A stretch of DNA of 64,000 nt from the NCBI RefSeq assembly GCF_903166545.1, contig NZ_CAESCH010000001.1:1926001-1990000 (forward strand), in the 5' to 3' direction. Within the stretch, counting starts at the first letter, position 1; every line of letters begins with the position of its first letter. Both the position numbers and the translations under genes were made by a program. The notes under the pieces are model-generated. The model did not search any database and had not been told where the DNA came from. It saw only the letters and a program-made list of their open reading frames with translations. This stretch comes from Metabacillus schmidteae. GTDB lineage: Bacteria > Bacillota > Bacilli > Bacillales > Bacillaceae. This document shows positions 53,670 to 62,122 of this stretch, piece after piece.

Positions 53670-53804
53670 TATGAACCCTTCCTTCTTTGTCGCCAATAGC
53701 GTTCAATTGATCTTACCTTTATCTTAAAGAAAAAGAAGGATTGGAACAATGAACTCAAGCTTTATTTTATCTAAGGCTTGAGACTTACAAGAAGGTGGGA
53801 ATTT

Positions 53805-53838
53805 AAAGGCAGGGCAGTTATTAAAAACTGCCCTTAGG
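53805..53838 (-). terminator. Terminator of the yndM-like gene
   Basis: GGGCAGTT/AACTGCCC with a six-base loop. The T run is weak. Confidence 0.6.
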
Positions 53839-53846
53839 TATAAAAC

Positions 53847-54299
53847 CTAATCTTTTAATTTTTTAACATCGTTAATATTTTCTTCTTCAGCTATTTCCGT
53901 TCCGTACGCCAGGTTTGTATTAAAAACAGGTTTTCTTGTGTTTATATAAGATGTTTTTTCTTCTCGATCTTCGACAAAAAGGTGAAGGATCATTTCTGCA
54001 GCTGTGATGATACTAGCAGAGATAATACTTCCCCATGCTATTTGGAGATAGCTCTCGAATAAAATACTTCCAAAAATCCAAACACTTAAGTAACTAAGTA
54101 AAAAATCAGCAATAGCAGCTGCGCGTCTCCCTAATTGTGGTAAAATAACCAATTCCCCTACCACATATGATACAGAAGTAACGAATAAACTAAACGATAA
54201 AATATCGACAATGTTTGCATCGAAAAAAAGATCAAGGCCTATACCAAATGCGATGAGACAGGATATGAACTTTATAATAAGTAGAGTTATTTGCTTCAT
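53847..54299 (-). CDS. YndM family membrane protein (DUF2512)
   Basis: A 150-residue protein with four hydrophobic helices in the first 110 residues (FISCLIAFGIGLDLFFDANI is typical) and a charged C-terminal tail. DUF2512/YndM proteins are found in spore formers and have no established function. AAGGAGGGA precedes the ATG. Confidence 0.75.
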   Translation of the reverse strand: MKQITLLIIKFISCLIAFGIGLDLFFDANIVDILSFSLFVTSVSYVVGELVILPQLGRRAAAIADFLLSYLSVWIFGSILFESYLQIAWGSIISASIITAAEMILHLFVEDREEKTSYINTRKPVFNTNLAYGTEIAEEENINDVKKLKD

Positions 54300-54676
54300 G
54301 TTTTATTCCCTCCTTAAAATTAGTTTTCATCAATTAACACATGATCATACAGGGGAATATTGAAAGATGAAAACATAAAGTGTATCTTTACCTATATTTA
54401 CTAAAAGTTAAAATTTACTTTAAACATAATATTCGATGGGAAGAACAAAACAAAATGAAATAGCGATAAAAAATAATTGTAAGCGTTTTTTATTTCTGAT
54501 AAGCTTTAACTAAAGATATGATTTTTTAGTAATTAATTTAGTTAATATTATATTATTTACTAAAAATTTAATTAAAATGATAATCAAGATGATGGAGTTC
54601 ATTAGTTGTAAAATCTTGCTATTTCACAGTGAATAACAAGATTACAAATATATACAATAAAGAAGGGATGAGGAGA
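54300..54676. promoter_or_regulatory. melA upstream region with cre-like site and repeated motif
   Basis: TGTAAGCGTTTTTT (54479-54492) matches 12 of 14 cre positions. TTTACTAAAA occurs at 54397-54406 and 54556-54565, and in inverted form at 54523-54532, suggesting an operator series for a sugar-responsive regulator. AT-rich, no ORF. Confidence 0.5.
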
Positions 54677-55999
54677 ATGTCTAAAATAACTTTTATGGGT
54701 GCTGGCAGTACAGTCTTCGCAAAAAATGTATTAGGAGATTGCATGTTTGTTCCTGCTTTAGCGGGGTTTGAATTTGCCTTATTTGATATTGATGAACAAC
54801 GATTAAAAGATTCCGAGAATATGCTGAATAATCTAAAACAAAATTACAATAGTAACATCACAATCAAATCATATACTGATCGAAAGGAAGCGTTAAGCGG
54901 TGCAAGGTATGTCATTAATGCTATTCAAGTAGGAGGGTACAAGCCAAGTACGGTAATTGATTTTGAAATTCCGAAGAAATATGGTTTACGTCAAACAATC
55001 GCAGATACGATTGGCATTGGAGGCATTTTTAGATCATTACGGACAATACCTGTCATGCTGGATTTTGCAAAAGATATGGAAGAAGTTTGTCCAGATGCTT
55101 TATTTTTAAACTATACAAATCCAATGGCTGCGTTAACTGGAGCAATGCTTCGCTATACAAACATTAAAACAGTTGGACTCTGTCACAGTGTACAAATATG
55201 TACCGAGCATCTATTTAAGGATTTAGGGATGGATCATGAAGGAATCGAAGAAAAAATAGCCGGTATTAATCATATGGCATGGTTGCTTGAGGTTAAGCGT
55301 GATGGAAAGGATCTCTATCCGGAAATTAAACGTCGTGCAAAAGAGAGACAAAATACAAAACATCATGATATGGTGCGTTATGAATTGATGGATAAGTTTG
55401 GTTACTATGTGACAGAATCTTCCGAGCATAATGCCGAATATCACCCATACTTTATTAAAAGTAAGTACCCGGAATTAATTGATCGTTTCAATATTCCGTT
55501 AGATGAGTATCCACGCCGTTGTGTAGAGCAAATCGAAAGATGGGAAACAATGAGAGAAGATATGGTGAACAATAGCCAGCTTTCTCATACTCGTTCACAT
55601 GAATACGGGTCACGTATTATTGAGGCGATGGAGACGAACGTTCCATTTAAATTTGGAGGGAACGTCCTAAATACAGGCCGTCTTATCAGCAATTTACCTG
55701 AAAATGCATGTGTTGAAGTCCCCTGTGTCGTTGATCGTAGTGGTATTGCGCCAACCTATATTGGTGACCTTCCAGAACAATTAGCAGCTCTTAACAGAAC
55801 CAATATTAATACACAACTCTTAACGATAGAAGCAGCGATGACAGGGAAAAGGGAAGCGGTATATCAGGCAGCCCTCCTTGATCCGCATACTGCAGCCGAG
55901 TTATCTATGGATGATATAATCTCTATGTGTGATGATTTAATTGAAGCTCATGGTGAATGGTTGCCACAGTTTGCACATCAAAAGCAAGTTTTGAGATAA
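54677..55999 (+). CDS. melA: Alpha-galactosidase, glycoside hydrolase family 4 (MelA)
   Basis: A 440-residue NAD+- and Mn2+-dependent hydrolase that releases galactose from melibiose, raffinose and related alpha-galactosides inside the cell. The N-terminus binds NAD (ITFMGAGSTVFAKNVLG). Family 4 signatures follow: NYTNPMAALTGAM, GLCHSVQ and GINHMAWLLEV. The start at 54677 is used because MSKITF is the family N-terminus and AGAAGGG lies upstream. A sugar ABC transporter about 7 kb downstream may supply the substrate. Confidence 0.92.
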   Translation: MSKITFMGAGSTVFAKNVLGDCMFVPALAGFEFALFDIDEQRLKDSENMLNNLKQNYNSNITIKSYTDRKEALSGARYVINAIQVGGYKPSTVIDFEIPKKYGLRQTIADTIGIGGIFRSLRTIPVMLDFAKDMEEVCPDALFLNYTNPMAALTGAMLRYTNIKTVGLCHSVQICTEHLFKDLGMDHEGIEEKIAGINHMAWLLEVKRDGKDLYPEIKRRAKERQNTKHHDMVRYELMDKFGYYVTESSEHNAEYHPYFIKSKYPELIDRFNIPLDEYPRRCVEQIERWETMREDMVNNSQLSHTRSHEYGSRIIEAMETNVPFKFGGNVLNTGRLISNLPENACVEVPCVVDRSGIAPTYIGDLPEQLAALNRTNINTQLLTIEAAMTGKREAVYQAALLDPHTAAELSMDDIISMCDDLIEAHGEWLPQFAHQKQVLR

Positions 56000-56045
56000 T
56001 AAAGATAGCGACTAATCTAAATTGAGTAGATTAGTCGCTTTAAAA
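56000..56045 (+). terminator. Terminator after melA
   Basis: GCGACTAATCT/AGATTAGTCGC stem flanked by A and T residues. Confidence 0.88.
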
Positions 56046-56079
56046 CATTTCGTAGAATGTAATAAGAGGAGTTGATTTT

Positions 56080-56478
56080 ATGATTAATGTAGAAAGCATT
56101 CATCATGTAAGTCTTTCTGTAACAGATTTACAAAAAGCTAAACACTTTTACGGTACACTTTTAGGATTTAAGGAATTAAAAAGACCACCTTTTGACTTTC
56201 CAGGGGCTTGGTATCAAATCGGGGATCAGCAGTTGCATTTAATTGTTCATCATAACGCCAAAACACTTCGAAATAGTCATAAAATTAATTCAAGAGAAGG
56301 ACATTTTGCCGTAAGGGTCAAGGATTATATGGAAACTTTACGTTATTTAAAAGAAATAGGGTTAGACATTCAAGAGAAACCGAATAGTACAAGCGGATTT
56401 GCACAAATTTTTTGCATGGATCCTGATTGTAATTTAATTGAATTTAATGTGGATCAAGAAACACTGAAAGAAAGTTAA
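56080..56478 (+). CDS. VOC superfamily protein (glyoxalase/dioxygenase fold)
   Basis: A 132-residue vicinal-oxygen-chelate protein with two beta-alpha-beta-beta-beta modules. Probable metal ligands are His in IHHVSLSVTDL, His in LHLIVHH, and Glu in NLIEFNV. It could be a lactoylglutathione lyase-like enzyme, a thiol transferase or a dioxygenase. The start follows AAGAGGAG. Own unit. Confidence 0.8.
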   Translation: MINVESIHHVSLSVTDLQKAKHFYGTLLGFKELKRPPFDFPGAWYQIGDQQLHLIVHHNAKTLRNSHKINSREGHFAVRVKDYMETLRYLKEIGLDIQEKPNSTSGFAQIFCMDPDCNLIEFNVDQETLKES

Positions 56479-56827
56479 TTTTATGATTTCAAGGTAATTC
56501 CTCCGTTTTGCAATTAAGAAAAAGTTAGCTATACATATACATAAGCAATCGTTCGAAAATGTCAGTAGAGTGTTCTTAAAGAGTACCTTTCATTATGAAA
56601 GAGGAGAAGATTAACTTCAAAAATAAAATCATCCCAATAAGTGATGGATAATTTCTAGATATTTCTCCTCTATTCTTATGTGTGCCAATCTACTCATACT
56701 ATTAAAATAAGTCTGAGCCATTTCTATCAAAATTGAAAATTTCCAATATTTCCATTTTAATAGTTTCCGAAATTTAGTATATATAAAGTAGGTCAGTTTT
56801 TAATTTCACTAAATGAGGAGGAATAAA
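56479..56827. other. Intergenic stretch before the subtilisin gene
   Basis: AT-rich with stop codons in all frames. I see no gene, repeat or clear promoter. Confidence 0.4.
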
Positions 56828-57820
56828 ATGGCTCAAACACCACAGGTTAAATTAGTTCCTTTTACTATCAATTCAATTGTGGATCAAACAAATGAAACTC
56901 CGAAGGGCGTTAGCTTAATTCAGGCTCCTGAGATTTGGGAAGAAAGCAGCCAAGGAGAAGGTATTGTAGTTGCTGTCATTGATACTGGTGTTGATATAGA
57001 CCATCCCGATCTTAAGAACCAAATTATTGGTGGGCGAAATTTTACAACTGATTTTAATGGCGATCCAGACATGTTTGAAGACAATAATGGTCATGGTACA
57101 CATGTTTCTGGTACAATTGCTGCTTCTTTAAATGATGATGGTGTTGTAGGAGTAGCGCCAATGGCTAAAATTCTAAGTCTAAAAGTGTTATCTGGTGAAG
57201 GATCGGGTAATTATGAGTGGATAATAAATGCGATTAACTATGCTGTTGATTGGCGAGGGCCTCAAAATCAACGAGTTCGGGTTATTTCTATGTCACTGGG
57301 TGGACCGGAAGATGTCCCTGAGCTTCACAAAGCGATAAAAAATGCAGTAGATCACGGTATATCTGTCGTTGTTGCGGCAGGAAATGAAGGAGACGATAGA
57401 GAAGATACGTTTGAGCATTCTTATCCCGGCAGTTATAACGAGGTCATTCAGGTAGGTGCAGTAGATCATAATTTAGAGCTTGCACCGTTTACAAATACAA
57501 ATTCAGAAGTAGATTTAGTGGCACCTGGTGTTGATGTCGTTTCAACATTCCCGGATAATAAATATGCCTCTTTATCAGGTACTTCAATGGCTACCCCTCA
57601 TGTAGCAGGTGCCATCGCTTTACTTATTAATCTAAGTGAAAAAGAGTTTAATCGTGCTTTAATAGAATCAGAAATCTATGCCCAGCTCGTTAGAAGAACA
57701 TTGCCATTAGGCTACAGAAAAAGCTCTGAAGGAAATGGTTTCCTTGTTCTTAACTTAGTAGATAAAATTTATGAAATTATCAATGCAGCACGATTGAATA
57801 CACCTTTACAACGGAAGTAA
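56828..57820 (+). CDS. isp: Intracellular subtilisin-like serine protease (IspA)
   Basis: An S8 peptidase of 330 residues with catalytic Asp 52 (VIDTGVD), His 89 (NGHGTHVSG) and Ser 253 ([12 protein letters not shown]). There is no signal peptide. Instead a short N-terminal extension (KLVPFTI) resembles the inhibitory LIPY/F propeptide of intracellular subtilisins. Such enzymes process cytoplasmic protein in stationary phase. GAGGAGG precedes the ATG. Confidence 0.92.
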   Translation: MAQTPQVKLVPFTINSIVDQTNETPKGVSLIQAPEIWEESSQGEGIVVAVIDTGVDIDHPDLKNQIIGGRNFTTDFNGDPDMFEDNNGHGTHVSGTIAASLNDDGVVGVAPMAKILSLKVLSGEGSGNYEWIINAINYAVDWRGPQNQRVRVISMSLGGPEDVPELHKAIKNAVDHGISVVVAAGNEGDDREDTFEHSYPGSYNEVIQVGAVDHNLELAPFTNTNSEVDLVAPGVDVVSTFPDNKYASLSGTSMATPHVAGAIALLINLSEKEFNRALIESEIYAQLVRRTLPLGYRKSSEGNGFLVLNLVDKIYEIINAARLNTPLQRK

Positions 57821-57835
57821 ATAATGTACTATCAC

Positions 57836-57883
57836 TAAGCCCGCATAATAGAGGAACTTACCAATCTCTAAAAGTGCGGGTTC
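57836..57883 (+). terminator. First hairpin after the isp gene
   Basis: CCCGCA/TGCGGG closing an AGAG/CTCT inner stem, followed by TTCTTT. Confidence 0.6.
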
Positions 57884-57891
57884 TTTACTTA

Positions 57892-57960
57892 GGCTGTTTT
57901 CTCATAATTGTGGCCTTTAACCTTTGTAAAAGGCCACAATTATGAGACAGCCCTTTTTAA
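57892..57960 (+). terminator. Very strong hairpin just before the endonuclease ribosome site
   Basis: A perfect 18-bp stem (CTCATAATTGTGGCCTTT and complement) with a ten-base loop is extended by GGCTGT/ACAGCC and followed by CTTTTTAAAA. It ends only three bases before the next AAAGGGAGGGAG. It may be a terminator for isp or an attenuator of the next gene. Confidence 0.8.
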
Positions 57961-57977
57961 AAAGGGAGGGAGAAATC

Positions 57978-58895
57978 ATGGATTATGTAAACCAAAAATT
58001 ATCACACCAAGAAGCAGATTTAGACTCTGTGTTAGTTGAAGTAAAACATAATAAAATAAGAATTAAAAAAGAAGAAGAGTATTACAATAAAGAAGAGGAT
58101 CAAAAAATCATCGACCTCTATTATCGAGATATCTCTTTTCAAAACACAAATAAAAAAGAAATGTTTATGCAAATAAGTGAATTGATTACAAACACTCACG
58201 AAATTCACCTTCCATACAATTCAACTACTAGAAACTATTTATACTCATGGGCAGACTTACAAATGGATGGAACGTTAAAGAGCATCTATTCTGGAAAAGA
58301 TAAGGATCCAGAGCAGCTTATAAAAGAGGACTATAAGGCTGAATGGAATAGAGAGGAAGCATATAGTAAGCTATTAAAAATGTCTTCAGGAAATGAAGCT
58401 GACATACAGGATACAATCAAGGCCATTGATAAGGAAAATATGTATAATTGTGAGCATGTTGTACCACAATCCTGGTTTGAAAAAGATAACCCTATGCGAG
58501 GGGATTTACACCATTTATTTACATGTGAGAAAACATGCAACTCGATAAGATCTAATTATCCATATTATGATTTTACCGACTATTCTCCAGAATTTGAGTT
58601 AAAAGGAATAAAATCTGAATGTGGAAAACATGAGGAACAAAAGTTTGAACCTGAAAGTGGAAAAGGGGAAGTAGCACGAGCAACATTATATTTCTTATTG
58701 AGATACCCGAATGAAATCAATCGCTATGAACAAAAAGATATTAAATTGCTGCTAAAATGGCATCATGAGTTTCATGTAACAACTCATGAAAAGCATCGTA
58801 ACAAAGCTATATTTGAAAAGCAGAAGAATAGGAATCCATTAATAGACTTTCCTGAAATTGCCGATAAAATTGATTTTGCTTTGGGATTAAAGTGA
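57978..58895 (+). CDS. Endonuclease I family nuclease (EndA/Bsn-like)
   Basis: A 305-residue His-Me finger nuclease. The active-site region is NCEHVVPQSWF, followed by MRGDLHHLFTCEKTCNSIRS, as in periplasmic endonuclease I and Bacillus extracellular RNase Bsn (YurI). Unlike those it begins with a charged helical segment and no signal peptide, so it would be cytoplasmic or released by lysis. The ATG at 57978 follows AAAGGGAGGGAG. An in-frame ATG at 57942 lies within the hairpin and is rejected. Confidence 0.85.
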   Translation: MDYVNQKLSHQEADLDSVLVEVKHNKIRIKKEEEYYNKEEDQKIIDLYYRDISFQNTNKKEMFMQISELITNTHEIHLPYNSTTRNYLYSWADLQMDGTLKSIYSGKDKDPEQLIKEDYKAEWNREEAYSKLLKMSSGNEADIQDTIKAIDKENMYNCEHVVPQSWFEKDNPMRGDLHHLFTCEKTCNSIRSNYPYYDFTDYSPEFELKGIKSECGKHEEQKFEPESGKGEVARATLYFLLRYPNEINRYEQKDIKLLLKWHHEFHVTTHEKHRNKAIFEKQKNRNPLIDFPEIADKIDFALGLK

Positions 58896-58935
58896 ATATT
58901 TAAGAAATATTGACAAGATGACAGATATATATAGC

Positions 58936-58971
58936 CAAATAACCTTGTGCAACTAAGCACAAGGTTATTTA
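58936..58971 (+). terminator. Bidirectional terminator
   Basis: AAATAACCTTGTGC/GCACAAGGTTATTT with a six-base loop between convergent genes. Confidence 0.9.
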
Positions 58972-58980
58972 AATGGATTA

Positions 58981-59241
58981 TTATTCATTAAATGGTGAAC
59001 CAGTTGAACTATGCTGGTTAATCCATTCAAGGGATGTTGCTGAAACAGCTTGCCAATCAGGAATTTGTGTTTTATTTTGTTCAACCCAACTCATACAGTA
59101 TTGGGAATCTATATTATTCTGTTGGCATTGCTCTAGAAAGTCTCTAATGGTTGATTCTGTACAATTTTGCCAGCTCCCACATGTGCTTTTGAAGAGATTT
59201 TCCATTTTTATTTGCAGGTTTTGTTCATTATCAGTAAACAT
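58981..59241 (-). CDS. Hypothetical cysteine-containing protein, 86 residues
   Basis: A soluble, acidic protein with four Cys (CGSWQNC and CQQNNIDSQYC spacing) and several Trp. No family is recognised. The ATG at 59241 lies seven bases after AAAGGAG; the ATG two codons earlier is too close. It is convergent with the nuclease gene and shares its terminator; an inhibitor role is only speculation. Confidence 0.55.
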   Translation of the reverse strand: MFTDNEQNLQIKMENLFKSTCGSWQNCTESTIRDFLEQCQQNNIDSQYCMSWVEQNKTQIPDWQAVSATSLEWINQHSSTGSPFNE

Positions 59242-59487
59242 CAACATTCTCCTTTAAATAATTAATATAGTAAACAAATTGGAACTTCCCAAAAGACAGT
59301 TTGTCCAAAGTTACATTATTTATTACAGTAAATGTAAGTGCATGTCATTATATATGAGGTGTGCTTTTTTTCTAGGAAATATTTGCACTTAGTTTATTCA
59401 GTAGATAAAGTGAATCGAGGTATGATAAAGTAAGTAAGTAGGATTTTACTATTTTTATCTTATTCTCTAAAGTTGGGATGGGGTTGA

Positions 59488-61254
59488 ATGTGGATTAGAT
59501 TAGGTAGATACAATACTTTACGTAATCAAATATTACTAGTTTTTATAACAGTGATGACGATTGTTTTATGTTTTGTTGGAATTATGACTTATTTTATTGT
59601 TTCAAAAATATTACAAGATAATGCTGAAAAACAAATACAGCAGACTGCAGTCGAAGCAAACGGAAGGATGGAATCACTTCATCAGCAAATTGACTTATTA
59701 ACAAGGCAAGTGGCAACAAATTCAATGATACAACAGCTCCTGCAAGATGAATCCCAGGATAAGTTGGCTACCTTTCAACAAAGACAAGCATTAGTTCGGC
59801 TTAGTAATGAATACCTAACGTATACAAATGGGATAAATAACTTAGAGATCTATTCTGCTGATAATCGGAAATTAATACCTCTGGATGGGGAAGCTTTACA
59901 TAAACGGATTAATCAGAGTTGGATTTCAAGAGCAGACAGGGCTGAAGGGAAATTGGTCTGGATTGGACAAGATCCTAAAGAACCTTATTATTACCTTGCT
60001 ATCAGAAGAGTTAGTTTAATTGACCGCTGGTTTTCAAACGGAGGATATATCGTATTACAAATTAACCCTAATTATTTCGAATTCACTGAGACAAGACTTA
60101 ACAACGAATATATGATTTTAGTAGATCAAAATAACAAGCAGATTACGAGTAATTATAACGGTGATATATCTCCTATAATAGGAGAAAAAGAAAAAACAAT
60201 ATCATTAAATGGAAACGATTACATGTTAATTAAACAAACATCCTCTATTACAGGATGGACATTGTATATCTTAACTCCAGTTGATGAGGTCATGAGTGGT
60301 ATTACTGTTTTGAGAGCGGCGATTCTTTTATCAGGTGTTTTTGGCTTTCTCATTTTTGCTTTTTTTGCCGTACTTTTATCTACGATGATTACAAAGCCGA
60401 TTTTTCGATTAACTAAAACAATGAAAAAGGCTAGTGAGGGTGAACTTACACTGAATCCGGACATTTCTTCAACCATTGAAATTAATAGATTAAATGAATC
60501 ATATAATCAGCTAGTTGAAAATACGAATCAATTAATCCGAGTTGTATATGAAAAAGAAATACTAAAAAGTCATGCAGAATTAAAAGCTTTGCAATCACAA
60601 ATAAATCCCCATTTTTTATTCAACACATTAGATGCTATGTATTGGTCGTTAGATGAAAAGGGGGAAGATGAGCTGGCAGAAACAGTATTAGCCATGTCAG
60701 AATTATTTCGGTATACCATTAGTAATTATAATCAAGATGAGTGGGTAACCATTAGACAGGAAGTTGAGCATGTTGAGTTGTATATGCAGCTCATGAAAAT
60801 GCGCTTTGGAGAACGATTTACATGGACCGTAAGTATCCCGGCAGAGCTGGAATCTGTGCCCATTCCTAAATTGCTGATTCAGCCGATTGTCGAGAATGCC
60901 ATTTTACATGGAGTTGGTAATAAGGTTGGACAGGGTTTTGTAAATGTAATTGTGGAGTTATCATCAAATCAAGGCTTTGTCATGATTTCTATCGTTGATA
61001 CAGGTCCTGGTATGGAAACTGAAAAAATAAATAAAATTAAAAGCTTGCTAGACACAGGAAAAGTATCATCATTAAAAGGGAATGGTATGGCACTTGGAAA
61101 TGTGAATAAACGGTTAAATCTTTACTATAGACAGCATGAATTAAATGGAATTAACATTTCAAGCAAGGTGAACGAAGGAACTTGTGTGTCATTTGAAATT
61201 CCGATAAATAGGAGTGTGTTATATGCTGAAAAAAACGATTTTAATCGTGGATGA
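59488..61254 (+). CDS. Sensor histidine kinase, YesM type
   Basis: A 588-residue membrane kinase. TM1 is near residues 13-37, an extracellular sensor domain covers about 38-270 and TM2 about 272-297. HAMP follows (about 298-350), then the His-kinase domain with NPHFLFNTLDAMYWSL (His about 375) and N/G boxes IVENAILHG and DTGPGM. Such kinases with AraC-type regulators sense sugars or wall components and control neighbouring ABC transporters. The ATG at 59488 follows GGATGGGG. Confidence 0.9.
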   Translation: MWIRLGRYNTLRNQILLVFITVMTIVLCFVGIMTYFIVSKILQDNAEKQIQQTAVEANGRMESLHQQIDLLTRQVATNSMIQQLLQDESQDKLATFQQRQALVRLSNEYLTYTNGINNLEIYSADNRKLIPLDGEALHKRINQSWISRADRAEGKLVWIGQDPKEPYYYLAIRRVSLIDRWFSNGGYIVLQINPNYFEFTETRLNNEYMILVDQNNKQITSNYNGDISPIIGEKEKTISLNGNDYMLIKQTSSITGWTLYILTPVDEVMSGITVLRAAILLSGVFGFLIFAFFAVLLSTMITKPIFRLTKTMKKASEGELTLNPDISSTIEINRLNESYNQLVENTNQLIRVVYEKEILKSHAELKALQSQINPHFLFNTLDAMYWSLDEKGEDELAETVLAMSELFRYTISNYNQDEWVTIRQEVEHVELYMQLMKMRFGERFTWTVSIPAELESVPIPKLLIQPIVENAILHGVGNKVGQGFVNVIVELSSNQGFVMISIVDTGPGMETEKINKIKSLLDTGKVSSLKGNGMALGNVNKRLNLYYRQHELNGINISSKVNEGTCVSFEIPINRSVLYAEKNDFNRG

Positions 61255-62008
61255 TGAACCTAAAACACGTCAGGGACTAAAAAAAACACTTGAGGATTGG
61301 GCAAATGGTCGGTTTGATGTTATCAGCACAGATGGAGCGTCAGCAGCAATAGATATATTAATGCAAAGAGAGATTCATATTTTAATCACAGATATTTCAA
61401 TGCCTGAAATGAATGGAATCGACATGCTTAAACGACTCCAGGAACAAAAGCAATTCCCTGTTGTGATTATTATCTCGGCATACTCCGAATTTGATTATGC
61501 CCAGGAAGCCATTCAATTAGGTGTGTTAAATTATCTATTAAAACCATTAAGTAAAAAGAAATTGGTTGAAACAATTGAAAAAGCTGTTGAAGTTCAAAAG
61601 AAACGTGAAAGAGAAGGAAAACTAACGAAGATTATTGATGAAAGATTAGTAGATGTAAAGGTAGAGGAAAAGCAGGATGACTCCTATATCCAGAAAGCCA
61701 TGAATTATGTTGACCAACATCTTAATGAGCAACTTTCATTGAAAGAGGTCGCTGCCTTTGTTCACTTGAATTCTAGTTACTTTAGTGTACTTTTTAAGGA
61801 TCAAACAAAAATGACTTTTAGCGAATATGTAACGAGAAGTCGCCTGCAAAGGGCAAAAAACCTTCTAATCGGGACAAATATGGCTGTATCAGACATTGCA
61901 GAAGCCGTCGGATATACTACAGCCAAATATTTTATTAAGATTTTTAAAGAATATGAAGGACAAACCCCGAGTAAATATCGCAAAACTTCGATGATAAAGG
62001 ATATCTAA
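61223..62008 (+). CDS. Response regulator with AraC-type DNA-binding domain (YesN type)
   Basis: A 261-residue regulator. The receiver domain covers residues 4-122 (acidic pocket VDDE, phospho-acceptor Asp 57 in ITDISMPEMNG, Lys in LLKPL) and the AraC helix-turn-helix pair about 155-255 (SRLQRAKNLLIGTNMAVSDIA). It overlaps the kinase gene by 32 bases, so the two are translated together. It probably activates the sugar-transporter promoter at about 62064. Confidence 0.9.
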   Translation: MLKKTILIVDDEPKTRQGLKKTLEDWANGRFDVISTDGASAAIDILMQREIHILITDISMPEMNGIDMLKRLQEQKQFPVVIIISAYSEFDYAQEAIQLGVLNYLLKPLSKKKLVETIEKAVEVQKKREREGKLTKIIDERLVDVKVEEKQDDSYIQKAMNYVDQHLNEQLSLKEVAAFVHLNSSYFSVLFKDQTKMTFSEYVTRSRLQRAKNLLIGTNMAVSDIAEAVGYTTAKYFIKIFKEYEGQTPSKYRKTSMIKDI

Positions 62009-62063
62009 AAAATGTGGAATTTTCCCCAACCAGCGTTACCTTATTCATCAGATGAAACGTTGA

Positions 62064-62088
62064 TATAATAACATTGTAAGCGTTTAAC
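62064..62088 (+). promoter_or_regulatory. -10 box and cre-like site of the sugar ABC operon
   Basis: TATAAT (62064-62069) is followed by TGTAAGCGTTTAAC (62075-62088), a cre with 12 of 14 consensus positions sitting on the start site. There is no clear -35 box, in line with activation by the response regulator and repression by CcpA. Confidence 0.65.
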
Positions 62089-62122
62089 GAAAAAGACAAC
62101 AAAAGAAAAAGGGGGAAATTTT

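Noticed and set aside
57942..57978. Upstream ATG extension of the endonuclease gene
   Set aside because: The codon lies in the 3' arm of the strong hairpin and lacks a ribosome site; the ATG at 57978 has an ideal one.
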